DNA of 64,000 bases, taken from positions 186,001-250,000 of the forward strand of contig NZ_UUON01000001.1 in the NCBI RefSeq assembly GCF_900590885.1. Direction: 5' to 3'. The notes below the pieces were generated by a model that had not been told where the DNA came from, did not search any database, and saw only the letters and a program-made list of their open reading frames with translations. The translations under genes were made by a program, and so were the position numbers. Below, piece by piece: positions 17,480 through 25,450 of this stretch (position 1 is its first letter; every line of letters begins with the position of its first letter). This stretch comes from Pseudomonas viridiflava (GTDB taxonomy: Bacteria; Pseudomonadota; Gammaproteobacteria; Pseudomonadales; Pseudomonadaceae).

Positions 17480-17494
17480 TAGGGAAATTCTCCA
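17480..17494. promoter_or_regulatory. Weak heptad box upstream of rocA1
   Basis: TAGGGAAATTCTCCA is a degraded form of the TAGGAAATTTCCTA palindrome, about 105 bases upstream of the rocA1 start. On its own it would not be notable; it is listed because stronger copies surround the locus. Confidence 0.3.
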
Positions 17495-17504
17495 GTCTTG
17501 CTGT

Positions 17505-18716
17505 CTAGTCCACCGGCGAACTCATCGGCTGCACATTCCTCCCTGCGAGCCAATGCAGAAGGTCGTGACCCATCATAGGCCGCGCCAGGAAAAAACCTTG
17601 TCCCACCTCGCAACCAAGGCTGATCAGCGCGTCACGGATATACCGGTCGCTGACGCCTTCGATAACCAGACTCATATCCAGCGACCGGGCCAGAGCTAAG
17701 GTGCTGCTGACCATGGCCTGGCTGCGCGGCTCATTCAATTTACGGATAAATTCCCCATCGAGCTTGATCTGGTTGAACGGCAATTGGCACAGCAACTTAA
17801 GTGAGGAGAAACCCACACCGAAATCATCGATTGACAAGCCGCAGCCCATTAATCGCAGGCGCAACAGGTTTTCTTGGATGGGGGATTGCAAGTCTAACAA
17901 TCCGTTTTCAGCTAACTCGAACACCAGTGCTGAAGCGCGCAGGCCGTGGTATTGGAGAGCAATCTGGATATGCTCGACCAAGCCTTGACGGGCTAATTGC
18001 GAAGCATGCAGGTTGAAGGACATTTCCAGAACGATGCCCTGACGATGGAGAGCGGCGAGCAATTTCAGTCCTTGATCGAGCAACTGTTTGAACATTTCAT
18101 CGATCAGGTCGTAGGCCAGAACCACCGCCAGAAAGTCCTGAGGCAACAGTAAGCCGCGGGACGGATGCTCCCAGCGCGCTAACACTTCCACTCCAGTAAT
18201 GCTGCCATCGTTCATCATCCGTTTGGGTTGATACCACCCGCGAAACTCACCCAAGGCCAGGCCCAGTTCTACTTCTCCTTCACTGAGTAGTGGGGGGATA
18301 GGCGGAGGTGTAAGCGCAGCCGAGGGTATAAAGCGATAGCGATTAAGCAAGAGCTCCAGTGCATGGGGCTGCAATGGCGTGCTTAAGATACCTAGTAGTT
18401 GTACTCCCGACAAAAAATCCATGTGGCTTAACGCCCGGCGAAGCTCAGGACGCAGCTCATTGGACAATCCCACTGCCTGTAACAGTCCGGTCTGGCCGGC
18501 ATAGCGCAGGAATTCCAATTGTTCGGAGCCCTTGTCTCCCAAATCGCACAGCGCAATGTCCACGCCGCCGGCGCGCTGCATCAGGATCATCGCCTGTTCG
18601 CTGTTGCTGGCCTGCAACACTTCCCGCACCCCTAGCCGTCGCAACATATTTACCAAGGCGCGGCGCCGGAAATTGTGGTTTTCCATAACCAGGACACGTG
18701 GTGGAACCATCGTCAT
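17505..18716 (-). CDS. Second RocR-like receiver-EAL protein with altered acidic pocket
   Basis: 403 residues (ATG at 18716; a TTG at 18719 or ATG at 18710 are alternatives, no strong ribosome site). It is a paralogue of the rocR product, sharing GVEVLARW, SFNLHASQL, SIDDFG and QIKLDGEF. All EAL catalytic residues appear present (Glu of EVL, Asn, Glu of FELAENG, Asp-Asp, Lys, Glu of VIEG, Gln of GQGFFLARP). The receiver is degenerate: the acidic pair is MENHNF (Glu-Asn), the segment after the phospho-Asp is CDLGDKGS, and the conserved Lys is replaced (ILSTPLQ). It may be active without phosphorylation or respond to another input. It lies upstream of rocA1, with a strong box 82 bases before its start. 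Confidence 0.85.
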   Translation of the reverse strand: MTMVPPRVLVMENHNFRRRALVNMLRRLGVREVLQASNSEQAMILMQRAGGVDIALCDLGDKGSEQLEFLRYAGQTGLLQAVGLSNELRPELRRALSHMDFLSGVQLLGILSTPLQPHALELLLNRYRFIPSAALTPPPIPPLLSEGEVELGLALGEFRGWYQPKRMMNDGSITGVEVLARWEHPSRGLLLPQDFLAVVLAYDLIDEMFKQLLDQGLKLLAALHRQGIVLEMSFNLHASQLARQGLVEHIQIALQYHGLRASALVFELAENGLLDLQSPIQENLLRLRLMGCGLSIDDFGVGFSSLKLLCQLPFNQIKLDGEFIRKLNEPRSQAMVSSTLALARSLDMSLVIEGVSDRYIRDALISLGCEVGQGFFLARPMMGHDLLHWLAGRNVQPMSSPVD

Positions 18717-18797
18717 CAACCGTTTTTTGCAGACTCGAAGGTGTTCATTGTGACGCGCACGCTGGATCCCCCGCGAAGGAGAAATCCTGGAAGGATG

Positions 18798-18812
18798 TAG
18801 GAAATTTCCCTA
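18798..18812. promoter_or_regulatory. BvgA/RocA1-type box upstream of second rocR-like gene
   Basis: TAGGAAATTTCCCTA, an almost perfect inverted heptad pair with one extra C, flanked by GTAG and CTAC. It is 82 bases upstream of the 18716 start, a plausible activator position. Confidence 0.6.
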
Positions 18813-18991
18813 CGTATCGGACGAGCTTCATTAGAAAAGCTAATAACGATGCCTATTACACCAAGCGGAGTTTCTATAAATAAAATAAATGGAACTTAGC
18901 TCGGTAGCAGCGAGCAGCCTACCGCCGACGGGCTTCAGATCTCATTCGCTTCCAAGTTCGCTCACGTTTAGCAGTTTGAGAAGAATATATG

Positions 18992-19027
18992 CAGGAAATT
19001 TCCTACGCCTCTACGGGAACCTTCCTA
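18992..19027. promoter_or_regulatory. BvgA/RocA1-type boxes, distal to autotransporter
   Basis: CAGGAAATTTCCTA at 18992-19005, followed by a looser site ending in TTCCTA at 19022-19027. They sit between the second rocR-like gene and the IS remnant, about 340 bases upstream of the autotransporter. They could serve either divergent gene. Confidence 0.55.
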
Positions 19028-19091
19028 AAGATCCAGACTTAAGCCGCGCTTAGATTGCAGCCTAACTCTTCAAATCTTAGGTAAATGATCA

Positions 19092-19232
19092 TGAAGCCCC
19101 GGGTTTTCTAGACACTCTCCGGGCTCGCTGCGTAACGCTTTTCAAACTCTACCGGTGACAGCTGGTTGTTGAAACTGTGGCGTCGTTTTGGGTTGTAAAA
19201 CATCTCGATGTAATCGAACACTGAATCGCCCC
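19092..19232 (-). mobile_element. Remnant of an IS3-family transposase (orfB 3' end)
   Basis: On the minus strand a frame ending at TAG (19108-19110) reads SVFDYIEMFYNPKRRHSFNN then QLSPVEFEKRYAASPESV, the typical C-terminus of IS3-family (IS407/IS51-like) OrfB transposases. CCCCGGGTTTTCTAGACACT beyond the stop resembles an IS end. Only about 40 codons remain, without the DDE residues, so the element is dead. It separates two RocA1-type boxes upstream of the autotransporter. The rest of the 18717-19342 gap, apart from the boxes, shows nothing recognisable. Confidence 0.75.
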
Positions 19233-19244
19233 GGGGTAGGGAGC

Positions 19245-19257
19245 CGGAAATTTCCTA
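19245..19257. promoter_or_regulatory. BvgA/RocA1-type box proximal to autotransporter
   Basis: CGGAAATTTCCTA lies 86 bases upstream of the autotransporter ATG and about 12 bases after the IS remnant. One half-site is a perfect TTTCCTA. Its position suits activation of the adhesin promoter. Confidence 0.55.
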
Positions 19258-19342
19258 CATTTTGGAGAGAATTTTCCGATGGGGGCTGGCGTCGCCTATC
19301 TGTAGATTTAACTAATCTACTACTGACGTTACAGAGTAAAGT

Positions 19343-22084
19343 ATGAAAACTTACAGCAGACGCGCGCACTACCAGCGAGTTCCATTTTTCCGAAATGCCT
19401 TGGCTGTAGCCTGTGGCTTGGTATTGCCTTTGACCGCATGGTCCGACACTCAACTGGTTGCCGATGGCACGTATGAGAAGGTCGTCTCGCAGACGTATGA
19501 AACCACCCTTCCCGCCACAAGCGCAGTCTCTGCTAAAAACAGCGGGGTGATCGATGCTCAAGACATTTCAGTTACGACCCAAGGCGACGAGACGACCGGG
19601 GTTCTGAGCACTGGGCCCGGCAGTATCATTAATTATGCAAACGGCACCATTGAAACTACCGGGCGATTGGGCGTGGGGGTAAAAGCTTATGACGGAGGCT
19701 CAGTTGTACTTGAGAACAGCTTTATTCAGACAGCTGGTGTTGAAGGACATGGAGTGCAAACAGGCGGGACGGCAAATGGTGCCATTGTCACAATGAAAGG
19801 CGGTGGCATAACCACCTCTGGCGATAAAGCGATTGCTTTCCAAGTCCGCTATGGCGGGGTAGGAGATGTTGATGGCGCGGTTTTTAAAACTACGGGTTAC
19901 GAGTCTCAGGCCGTCCAGGTGCTTCGCGGCGAGTTTCAAGGCACTGGCTTGGTTTTGGACACTCAAGGGGACAAGTCAAGCGGGGCGGCAGCGCGTTTTG
20001 CTGGCTCAACCCTCGCATTGCGTAATAGCGTTATCACTACATCGGGAATTGGCTCGGTTGGGGTTTCCGTCGCTGAAGGGGCTAGGGGCGATATTACCGA
20101 CACTTCAATTCGCACCGATGGGAGCGACGCACCAGGTGTTGTAGCAACCGATGCTGGTTCTGTGTTGAGTATCACTGGTGGGCAGATCATAAGCTCAGGT
20201 ACAGGAAGCACTGGCGCGGTTGCGCTAAACGGAGCGACCGTTCAACTGAATAACGTTAGTGTCATGAGCGAAAAAAGTAGGGGGGTCGTGGCTGCGGACG
20301 CTGGATCGGTCCTGAATGCATCAGGCGGCAGTATCAGAACAACGGGGGTGAATGCGGCGGCGGCAGAGGTTCTACGCGGCGCGGCAATGCAATTGGATGG
20401 GGCCAGCGTACGTACTGAAGGTGCTAATGCTTGGGCAGCAAAAGTGGATGGCAAATTCGTGATGAATGGTGGAACGTTGATCAGCGCCCAGCATGGTGCG
20501 ATTGTTGCGACGGGCAATAGCGTCATTACGTTAAACGATGGCGCGCAGGCTATTGGCGGAAACGGCACTCTGCTGTCGATTTCCGACGAGGCATCCAATG
20601 TGACGTTCGCGCTGCACAATGGAGCACTCGCCAAAGGCGATATCGTTTTTGGCACATCGGCTGATAGCAATGCCGACGGCTCGCTCGAACGTAATTCCAA
20701 TGTATCCCTGACTAATGGCGCTCATTGGATAGGTAAAACTGATGCAGTCGGCGGCCTTGCATTGGGCCTCGACAGCCAATGGAGCATGACCGGCAACTCT
20801 TCCGTTGACCAGTTGGACATGGACAGGGGCCGTGTAATCTTCGCCACGCCCGACATGGGCGGCTTCAAAACCCTTACAGTAAAAAATGACTTGACCGGTA
20901 ATGGCACATTTTTTCTCAACACCGATCTTTCCACACTGCAAGGTGATTTGCTCAAAGTTGATGGCCAGATTAGCGGGAACCATACGCTAATCGTTGCCGA
21001 CTCCGGCCTTGAGGCATCTGGCGAAAAATTGATGCTAGTGGACGGGAATGGCGGTAGTGGCAAGTTCGATCTGTATGGCGGTCATGTAGATGCAGGTGCC
21101 TTTCGTTACGGCCTTGAGCAGCGCGGTGACAATTGGTATTTGGAAGGTGCAGAGCACAAGACCCCCGATGACTTGAGCAGCGGCGCCAACGCTGCCGTGG
21201 GTCGCCAGGCGGCAACTGCGGCGCTGATAAGCGCGCAGATGAACTCGCTGGTGAAGCGCCTTGGCGAATTGCGTATGGGTAGGGATGATGGTGGCTTGTG
21301 GACGCGTGGTTTCGGCAAGGATCAGCGTATTGATACGGGTTCGAGCCGTGGGTTCCAGCAACAAGTTAACGGTATTGAAATCGGTGCTGACAAGGCTTTG
21401 CCTTTCGCTAATGGTAAAATTTACGTCGGTGGTATGGTGGGGCAAGGTCATGCGACCCAGAACTTTGGCGAACGTACCAAAGGCACCACCGATAGCGTTA
21501 TGCTGGGTGGATACGCTACTTACGTTGACCGTAACGGGCTCTATATCGATAGCGTGCTCAAATTCACTCACTTGAATAACAAGATCGAGATTACCAACAA
21601 CGTAGGAGTTAAGAACGACGCGAAATACAAGAACCGTGCAGTTAGTGCCGATATTGAAGTGGGCAAAAAGATCAACCTAAAACAAAGCTGGTTCGTTGAG
21701 CCGCAACTGGAAGTTCAAATGCTTCAGGTGAGCTCTGGTAACTACACTGCCAGTAATGGGTTGAAGGTCAAGCAAGATGCGTTGACTTCAGTACAAAGCC
21801 GCGTTGGCGGGCTCATAGGCAGGAGCCTTAAACTTGAAAATGGCTTGGATGTACAGCCTTACGCTAAAGCTTCGTGGATCAATGAGCACGCTGGTGAAAG
21901 TAAGGTAAAGGTCAACGGGAACAGTCTTGACAGCAAACTGCCAGGTTCGCGTGCTGAGATTGGTGGCGGTCTGATTGTGCAGCTGGCGGATAAGCACAAA
22001 TTCTCCATCGACGGGGAGTATGCAAAAGGTAGCAGCATTGAGCAGCCTTGGGCTGTCACCGTGGGCTATCGCTATACGTGGTAA
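19343..22084 (+). CDS. Pertactin-type autotransporter adhesin
   Basis: 913 residues. Signal peptide residues 1-34 (hydrophobic ALAVACGLVLPLTAW). The passenger (about 35-600) is rich in Gly, Ser, Thr with repeated turns such as SGVIDAQDISVTTQGD and GSVLSITGGQIISSG, as in right-handed beta-helix passengers of the pertactin/AIDA group. A linker at about 610-650 precedes a 12-strand beta-barrel (GLWTRGFGKDQ to the terminal VTVGYRYTW, ending in an aromatic residue as required for barrel assembly). It should be exported to the surface and promote adhesion or biofilm. RocA1-type boxes lie upstream, echoing BvgA control of pertactin in Bordetella. No protease motif is seen in the passenger. Confidence 0.9.
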   Translation: MKTYSRRAHYQRVPFFRNALAVACGLVLPLTAWSDTQLVADGTYEKVVSQTYETTLPATSAVSAKNSGVIDAQDISVTTQGDETTGVLSTGPGSIINYANGTIETTGRLGVGVKAYDGGSVVLENSFIQTAGVEGHGVQTGGTANGAIVTMKGGGITTSGDKAIAFQVRYGGVGDVDGAVFKTTGYESQAVQVLRGEFQGTGLVLDTQGDKSSGAAARFAGSTLALRNSVITTSGIGSVGVSVAEGARGDITDTSIRTDGSDAPGVVATDAGSVLSITGGQIISSGTGSTGAVALNGATVQLNNVSVMSEKSRGVVAADAGSVLNASGGSIRTTGVNAAAAEVLRGAAMQLDGASVRTEGANAWAAKVDGKFVMNGGTLISAQHGAIVATGNSVITLNDGAQAIGGNGTLLSISDEASNVTFALHNGALAKGDIVFGTSADSNADGSLERNSNVSLTNGAHWIGKTDAVGGLALGLDSQWSMTGNSSVDQLDMDRGRVIFATPDMGGFKTLTVKNDLTGNGTFFLNTDLSTLQGDLLKVDGQISGNHTLIVADSGLEASGEKLMLVDGNGGSGKFDLYGGHVDAGAFRYGLEQRGDNWYLEGAEHKTPDDLSSGANAAVGRQAATAALISAQMNSLVKRLGELRMGRDDGGLWTRGFGKDQRIDTGSSRGFQQQVNGIEIGADKALPFANGKIYVGGMVGQGHATQNFGERTKGTTDSVMLGGYATYVDRNGLYIDSVLKFTHLNNKIEITNNVGVKNDAKYKNRAVSADIEVGKKINLKQSWFVEPQLEVQMLQVSSGNYTASNGLKVKQDALTSVQSRVGGLIGRSLKLENGLDVQPYAKASWINEHAGESKVKVNGNSLDSKLPGSRAEIGGGLIVQLADKHKFSIDGEYAKGSSIEQPWAVTVGYRYTW

Positions 22085-22614
22085 ACGCGTTGTTATGCAT
22101 AACTGGGTTCGCCAGATCACTATGTAATAGTGTTTACTTTAGTTATCACACTTTGGTGCGAATCTGAGTCAGTTATCTGTAAAACTTAGAAATGTAAGGT
22201 GGTCACAGGACGTGACCTCCATTTGGTTATGGGTTTATTACGTTTGATTTTTCGGATTACTCAAAAGATAGGCCGCATCCGCCTATCGTCTGTATCTGAT
22301 TGAGTTGACGCACCAAGCCGAGAAGCTGAGATCAATCGCAAAAATTGCTAGAATGTTGTATGTGATTGGTGTAGCTGCAGTCATTAAAAATAAGTTAACA
22401 GATGTCAAAATAAAATCGCCAGTCGAAAAAGTTGCATATGAATATTCGAGATTATGCGGTTTTTGTTTCTTCAGTAGGGCGCCTGAGAGCGGCAAAAACA
22501 GTTCCGATACTAGAATCATACGCCTTGTATAATGCGGCTTTTAGCCGGGTCAATACCAGAGAGTATTGGAACGCCAACGTCCTTCAACGCAGCAGCCTGC
22601 TTGAGTTTAGATAG
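22085..22614. other. AT-rich gap after autotransporter
   Basis: About 530 bases, visibly richer in A and T than the surroundings, with no supported gene. A hairpin (GATAGGC at 22267-22273 with GCCTATC at 22281-22287) lacks a T-run and is at most a weak terminator. Short frames on both strands have no ribosome sites or family likeness. The base composition fits foreign DNA at the end of an integrated element. Confidence 0.5.
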
Positions 22615-22677
22615 CGGTCTTGAAAACCGGCGGACGTTAATAGCGTCTCCAGGGTTCGAATCCCTGGTTTCCCGCCA
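22615..22677 (+). other. 3' fragment of tRNA-Ser(UGA), probable attachment site
   Basis: The sequence runs from the anticodon stem (CGGTCTTGAAAACCG, anticodon TGA) through a long variable arm typical of tRNA-Ser, a perfect T-arm (CAGGG-TTCGAAT-CCCTG) and the acceptor 3' strand GTTTCCC-G-CCA. The 5' half (which should begin GGGAAAC) is absent, so it cannot be a working tRNA. Such displaced 3' halves are left at the far end of elements that integrate into tRNA genes. The element would lie to the left of this point and chromosome would resume to the right; the intact tRNA and integrase should be at the other end, outside the window. Confidence 0.8.
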
Positions 22678-22690
22678 AACATCAAAAAGA

Positions 22691-22725
22691 AATCCCGCGA
22701 GCCGTTGGCTCCGCGGGATTTTTTT
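22691..22725 (+). terminator. Terminator following the tRNA-Ser fragment
   Basis: AATCCCGCG pairs with CGCGGGATT, with an inner AGCC/GGCT helix, followed by a T-run. It is the expected terminator of the original tRNA gene and supports reading the right side as native chromosome. From 22726 to 22886 nothing else is seen. Confidence 0.85.
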
Positions 22726-22886
22726 GTGCCGATTTTTGGCCGATGATATGGGGCAGTAACCGCAGTTCGTTGGCGTGACATTGCTTGCGGCATTCGCGAA
22801 ATCAGCCGATGAGAATAACTCTACCGTTAATACGGTCAAAGAAGTGCACTGCTGTGACGGTCGATCAACTACTGATTGCCGCTGGC

Positions 22887-23630
22887 TTAAATATCCCTGC
22901 GGATAATCGTCTTTCCGAAGTTTTTAAAGGCTTGTGTGTATTGGCGTCGCCAGTTTTGTTGCCAGAACTCTTCGTCTGCTGTGGTGCCGTCTGCTATACG
23001 ACATGTTGAGATATCACTCTTTGCCACGCATTCGGGTTGATGGTTGCAGATAAGCGGGAGTGAGCAGTAAGCCTTGAAAGACTTTGAAAACAGGTTGTCG
23101 ATGGGCGTGCCTGAGTAGGGCGATAACTTGATAAGTTCGCGACAACCTTCGTTTGACATGATGTAGGCAAACGTCCCTTTGGCTCTGAGTCTCGCGATTC
23201 CTCGGTCCCAGGTCAGCCATAGCTTGCCCAAGGTTGCGCCGAGGTAGAGAAGCTTGGGCGCGCGCCGCGCAATGAACCGATTGATGCGCAGAATTTGCTG
23301 GGGCGAGAAGCTTGACAGCGTTGCGTCATCTTCCAGAATCAATACGGTTTTATACTGGCGCTCCACTGCTAACGTCGCACATTTGATGTGGGAGTCAAAG
23401 CAACCGCGTTCCGGGTTCTCCACGTCGGCATCGACGATGACGAATTCGATGTCCAGACCGGAATGTGCAAATTCCTGTTTAATCAAATCCCTGCGGTCCT
23501 GCCGGTTTTTCAAACTTATACAAAGCGCTCCATCTATCTGGAGATTGCTTAAGTTCTTGGTTGCTCTCACTGGACACGCCCTTCTGTGGTTGGAAGGGCG
23601 AATACTAAGCGAGCGCACATTACAGTCCAT
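22887..23630 (-). CDS. Glycosyltransferase family 25 (LPS-type)
   Basis: 247 residues from the ATG at 23630 (a TTG at 23660 would add ten); no strong ribosome site. The core begins ALCISLKNRQDRRDLIKQEF, then CFDSHIKCATLA, VLILEDDA (the DxD-type metal/nucleotide-sugar motif is EDDA) and FAYIMSNEGCRELIKL, all typical of GT25 enzymes that add galactose or related sugars to lipopolysaccharide core. The 45 residues before the core are not typical of the family and may reflect a wrong start. It is a single gene with no LPS neighbours, lower in GC than the genes to its right, and just beyond the tRNA fragment, so it may have been acquired. Confidence 0.75.
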   Translation of the reverse strand: MDCNVRSLSIRPSNHRRACPVRATKNLSNLQIDGALCISLKNRQDRRDLIKQEFAHSGLDIEFVIVDADVENPERGCFDSHIKCATLAVERQYKTVLILEDDATLSSFSPQQILRINRFIARRAPKLLYLGATLGKLWLTWDRGIARLRAKGTFAYIMSNEGCRELIKLSPYSGTPIDNLFSKSFKAYCSLPLICNHQPECVAKSDISTCRIADGTTADEEFWQQNWRRQYTQAFKNFGKTIIRRDI

Positions 23631-23711
23631 AGAACTCTGCTGGTCTTTTTGTGGGAACAATCTTAGTGTTGCGTAGCTTTTGTGTTGCGTGGCTTTTAGA
23701 AGTATGTGGTT

Positions 23712-24281
23712 TCAGTACTTGTCGCTGTCATATTCCTTGTGCGCTCCCATTACCATCCGGTTGAACACACCATCACGCTTCACCCACCGGTGAAACAGTG
23801 CCGCCGCCAGGTGCAGCAGGATGAGTGCAAAAAAACCATAAGCCAGCAGGGCATGGCTATCGCGCAGCCGTGTGTACAGCCCCGGGTCCGGCTGTACCAG
23901 GGGCGCGAGCCGCTCGCCAAGGACGTTGGGCGTGGGGTAACCGCCGGCCGACAGCATGGCCCAGCCGGTAAGGGGAAGAAGGGTCATCAGCACATAAAAA
24001 CCAAGGTGCACCGCCGCCAGACCAAACCTGTGTCCATGGGTCAGCCCTTCGGGCAGTGCAGGCGGCGCAGAGAGCAGGCGATTGCAGATGCGGACGACGG
24101 CCAGTATGAAAATGCTTACGCCGAACACCAGGTGCAGGTTCAGCAACTGTGGCCGCCATTGCAATGCGCTGTTCATCGCCACGCCGATGAACAACGTAGC
24201 CAACAGCAGCACGGCCATTGACCAGTGAAGCAGCCTTGCGGTGAGGTTATAGCGCTTGGGCGCAGTGCTGGAAGGCTTCAT
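23712..24281 (-). CDS. Cytochrome b561 (YceJ/CybB-like)
   Basis: 189 residues with four hydrophobic segments (about 18-36, 47-65, 90-110, 143-163) and conserved histidines in the first (LLHWSMAVLL), second (LHLVFG) and last (LILLHLAAALFHRW) helices that should bind two b-type hemes. It carries electrons from the quinone pool across the inner membrane. The start overlaps the stop of the catalase-like gene by four bases (ATGA), so the pair is coupled; catalase-like heme peroxidase with cytochrome b561 is a recurrent pairing in proteobacteria. The b561 probably supplies electrons to the periplasmic peroxidase. Confidence 0.88.
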   Translation of the reverse strand: MKPSSTAPKRYNLTARLLHWSMAVLLLATLFIGVAMNSALQWRPQLLNLHLVFGVSIFILAVVRICNRLLSAPPALPEGLTHGHRFGLAAVHLGFYVLMTLLPLTGWAMLSAGGYPTPNVLGERLAPLVQPDPGLYTRLRDSHALLAYGFFALILLHLAAALFHRWVKRDGVFNRMVMGAHKEYDSDKY

Positions 24282-25354
24282 GGCGTCACCTTTTTGCCAG
24301 CGGATTTGTCGCCGTTTTCACGCTGGCGCAGGTTGAACGATTTTGCATAGGTTCCAGATCGGGCGTGCAGGATTGGGTCGTCCGAAATCTCAATGCCGTC
24401 CGGCACAAGGGTTGGGTCGAAGTTGATGTCGCGACAGGCGCCGGTGGCTTGCTCGCTCAAGGCGGTGACGATCAAGCTGCCGGCATTGACGTGCCGGCGG
24501 TTATCCGGCCATGGCTGTGAGGGGTCCAGCACCGGGTCGGTCGGCTCGGCAACCGTGATCACCAGGTCCCAGACCAGTTGCTTGGCTGCGAGCTTTTGAA
24601 CAAGTTCGTCGAACAGAACATGCGCCTCGGCTTTTTCGCGAGTGCCCACCGGCCAGGCCTTGAAGGGCAGGCGTGGCTGCAAAGACCAGCGCACGAACTG
24701 TTCCTGTCGGCGCTCGGAGATGAACACGAAGGTGTTGACGCTGTTGAATCGAGTGACGGCAAAACTATTGGCCCAGGGCGCCTTGTCGGACCACTCGACA
24801 TATTTTTTGGCCTGCGGGTGGGCGGCGTAAAACGCCTCAACACGCTCGGGCACCGAAAGCCCGGTTCTGGCGTCGGGCTCGAACGCCTCGCCCATGGCGA
24901 TCAGCCCCGCGACGGTTGCCGTCGGGAAGAACGGCTCGTTGACCATTGCCATACGCCACTCGCCGCCGTCGTGATCCTTGAGTTGCAGGGCGATGCTGAG
25001 GGACCGGCCGGCATTATCTGCGGTGTGCGGGTCGCCAGCACCCAGGGAGAAGCGGCCCACCACGGGTGTTGAAGGTTCGCGGAAGACGATTGCAGACGAC
25101 AACTCGGCTGCTTGCCGCGTGGGGAAGAACTGCCCGCTAAAGCACACGCCTTTGCCATGCGCGCGCCGAAAACCCGCAGGGAACGGCTGCGGTGCATCCT
25201 TGACCAGCGCCGCCAGCACTTTATCAGCGGTGAGTCGGTCCTGGCCTATCCACCCCGCCAGCCATGCAAATGTGCCAGCCAAACCCACAATAATGAAACC
25301 GATGCGCAAGACCGAGCACCCGTGCGAGCGAAGCATTGAAAGGGAGCGGGACAA
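24278..25354 (-). CDS. Catalase-related heme peroxidase, membrane-anchored (SrpA-like)
   Basis: 358 residues from a TTG at 25354 that has GGAGG six bases upstream; an ATG at 25336 is the alternative and longer frames have no ribosome site. Residues 15-40 hold an uncleaved or cleaved export helix (VLRIGFIIVGLAGTFAWLAGW). The catalytic body is a minimal catalase fold: FRRAHGKGVCFSG with the distal His, and RSGTYAKSFNLRQ near the C-terminus with the Arg-x3-Tyr that ligates heme. It lacks the wrapping and flavodoxin domains of full catalases, as in SrpA peroxidases. It should act in the periplasm on peroxides with the downstream b561 as electron source. Confidence 0.82.
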   Translation of the reverse strand: MSRSLSMLRSHGCSVLRIGFIIVGLAGTFAWLAGWIGQDRLTADKVLAALVKDAPQPFPAGFRRAHGKGVCFSGQFFPTRQAAELSSAIVFREPSTPVVGRFSLGAGDPHTADNAGRSLSIALQLKDHDGGEWRMAMVNEPFFPTATVAGLIAMGEAFEPDARTGLSVPERVEAFYAAHPQAKKYVEWSDKAPWANSFAVTRFNSVNTFVFISERRQEQFVRWSLQPRLPFKAWPVGTREKAEAHVLFDELVQKLAAKQLVWDLVITVAEPTDPVLDPSQPWPDNRRHVNAGSLIVTALSEQATGACRDINFDPTLVPDGIEISDDPILHARSGTYAKSFNLRQRENGDKSAGKKVTP

Positions 25355-25450
25355 AGCTGAACCTCCGGAAATACACTGAAACATGCGGCCATCCGCGACG
25401 GGAGAGTAGTGGCACACCACGTGGAATGGTTCCAAACCCGCCGGCCCCGG

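Noticed and set aside
19092..19232. Intact insertion sequence
   Set aside because: Only the last 40 or so transposase codons and one end-like sequence are present; no second end or DDE residues.
22283..22519. 78-codon minus-strand ORF and a 75-codon plus-strand ORF in the AT-rich gap
   Set aside because: No ribosome sites; hydrophobic AT-driven composition; no family.
22615..22677. Functional tRNA-Ser gene
   Set aside because: The acceptor 5' strand, D-arm and 5' anticodon-side flank are missing; no GGGAAAC is found upstream.
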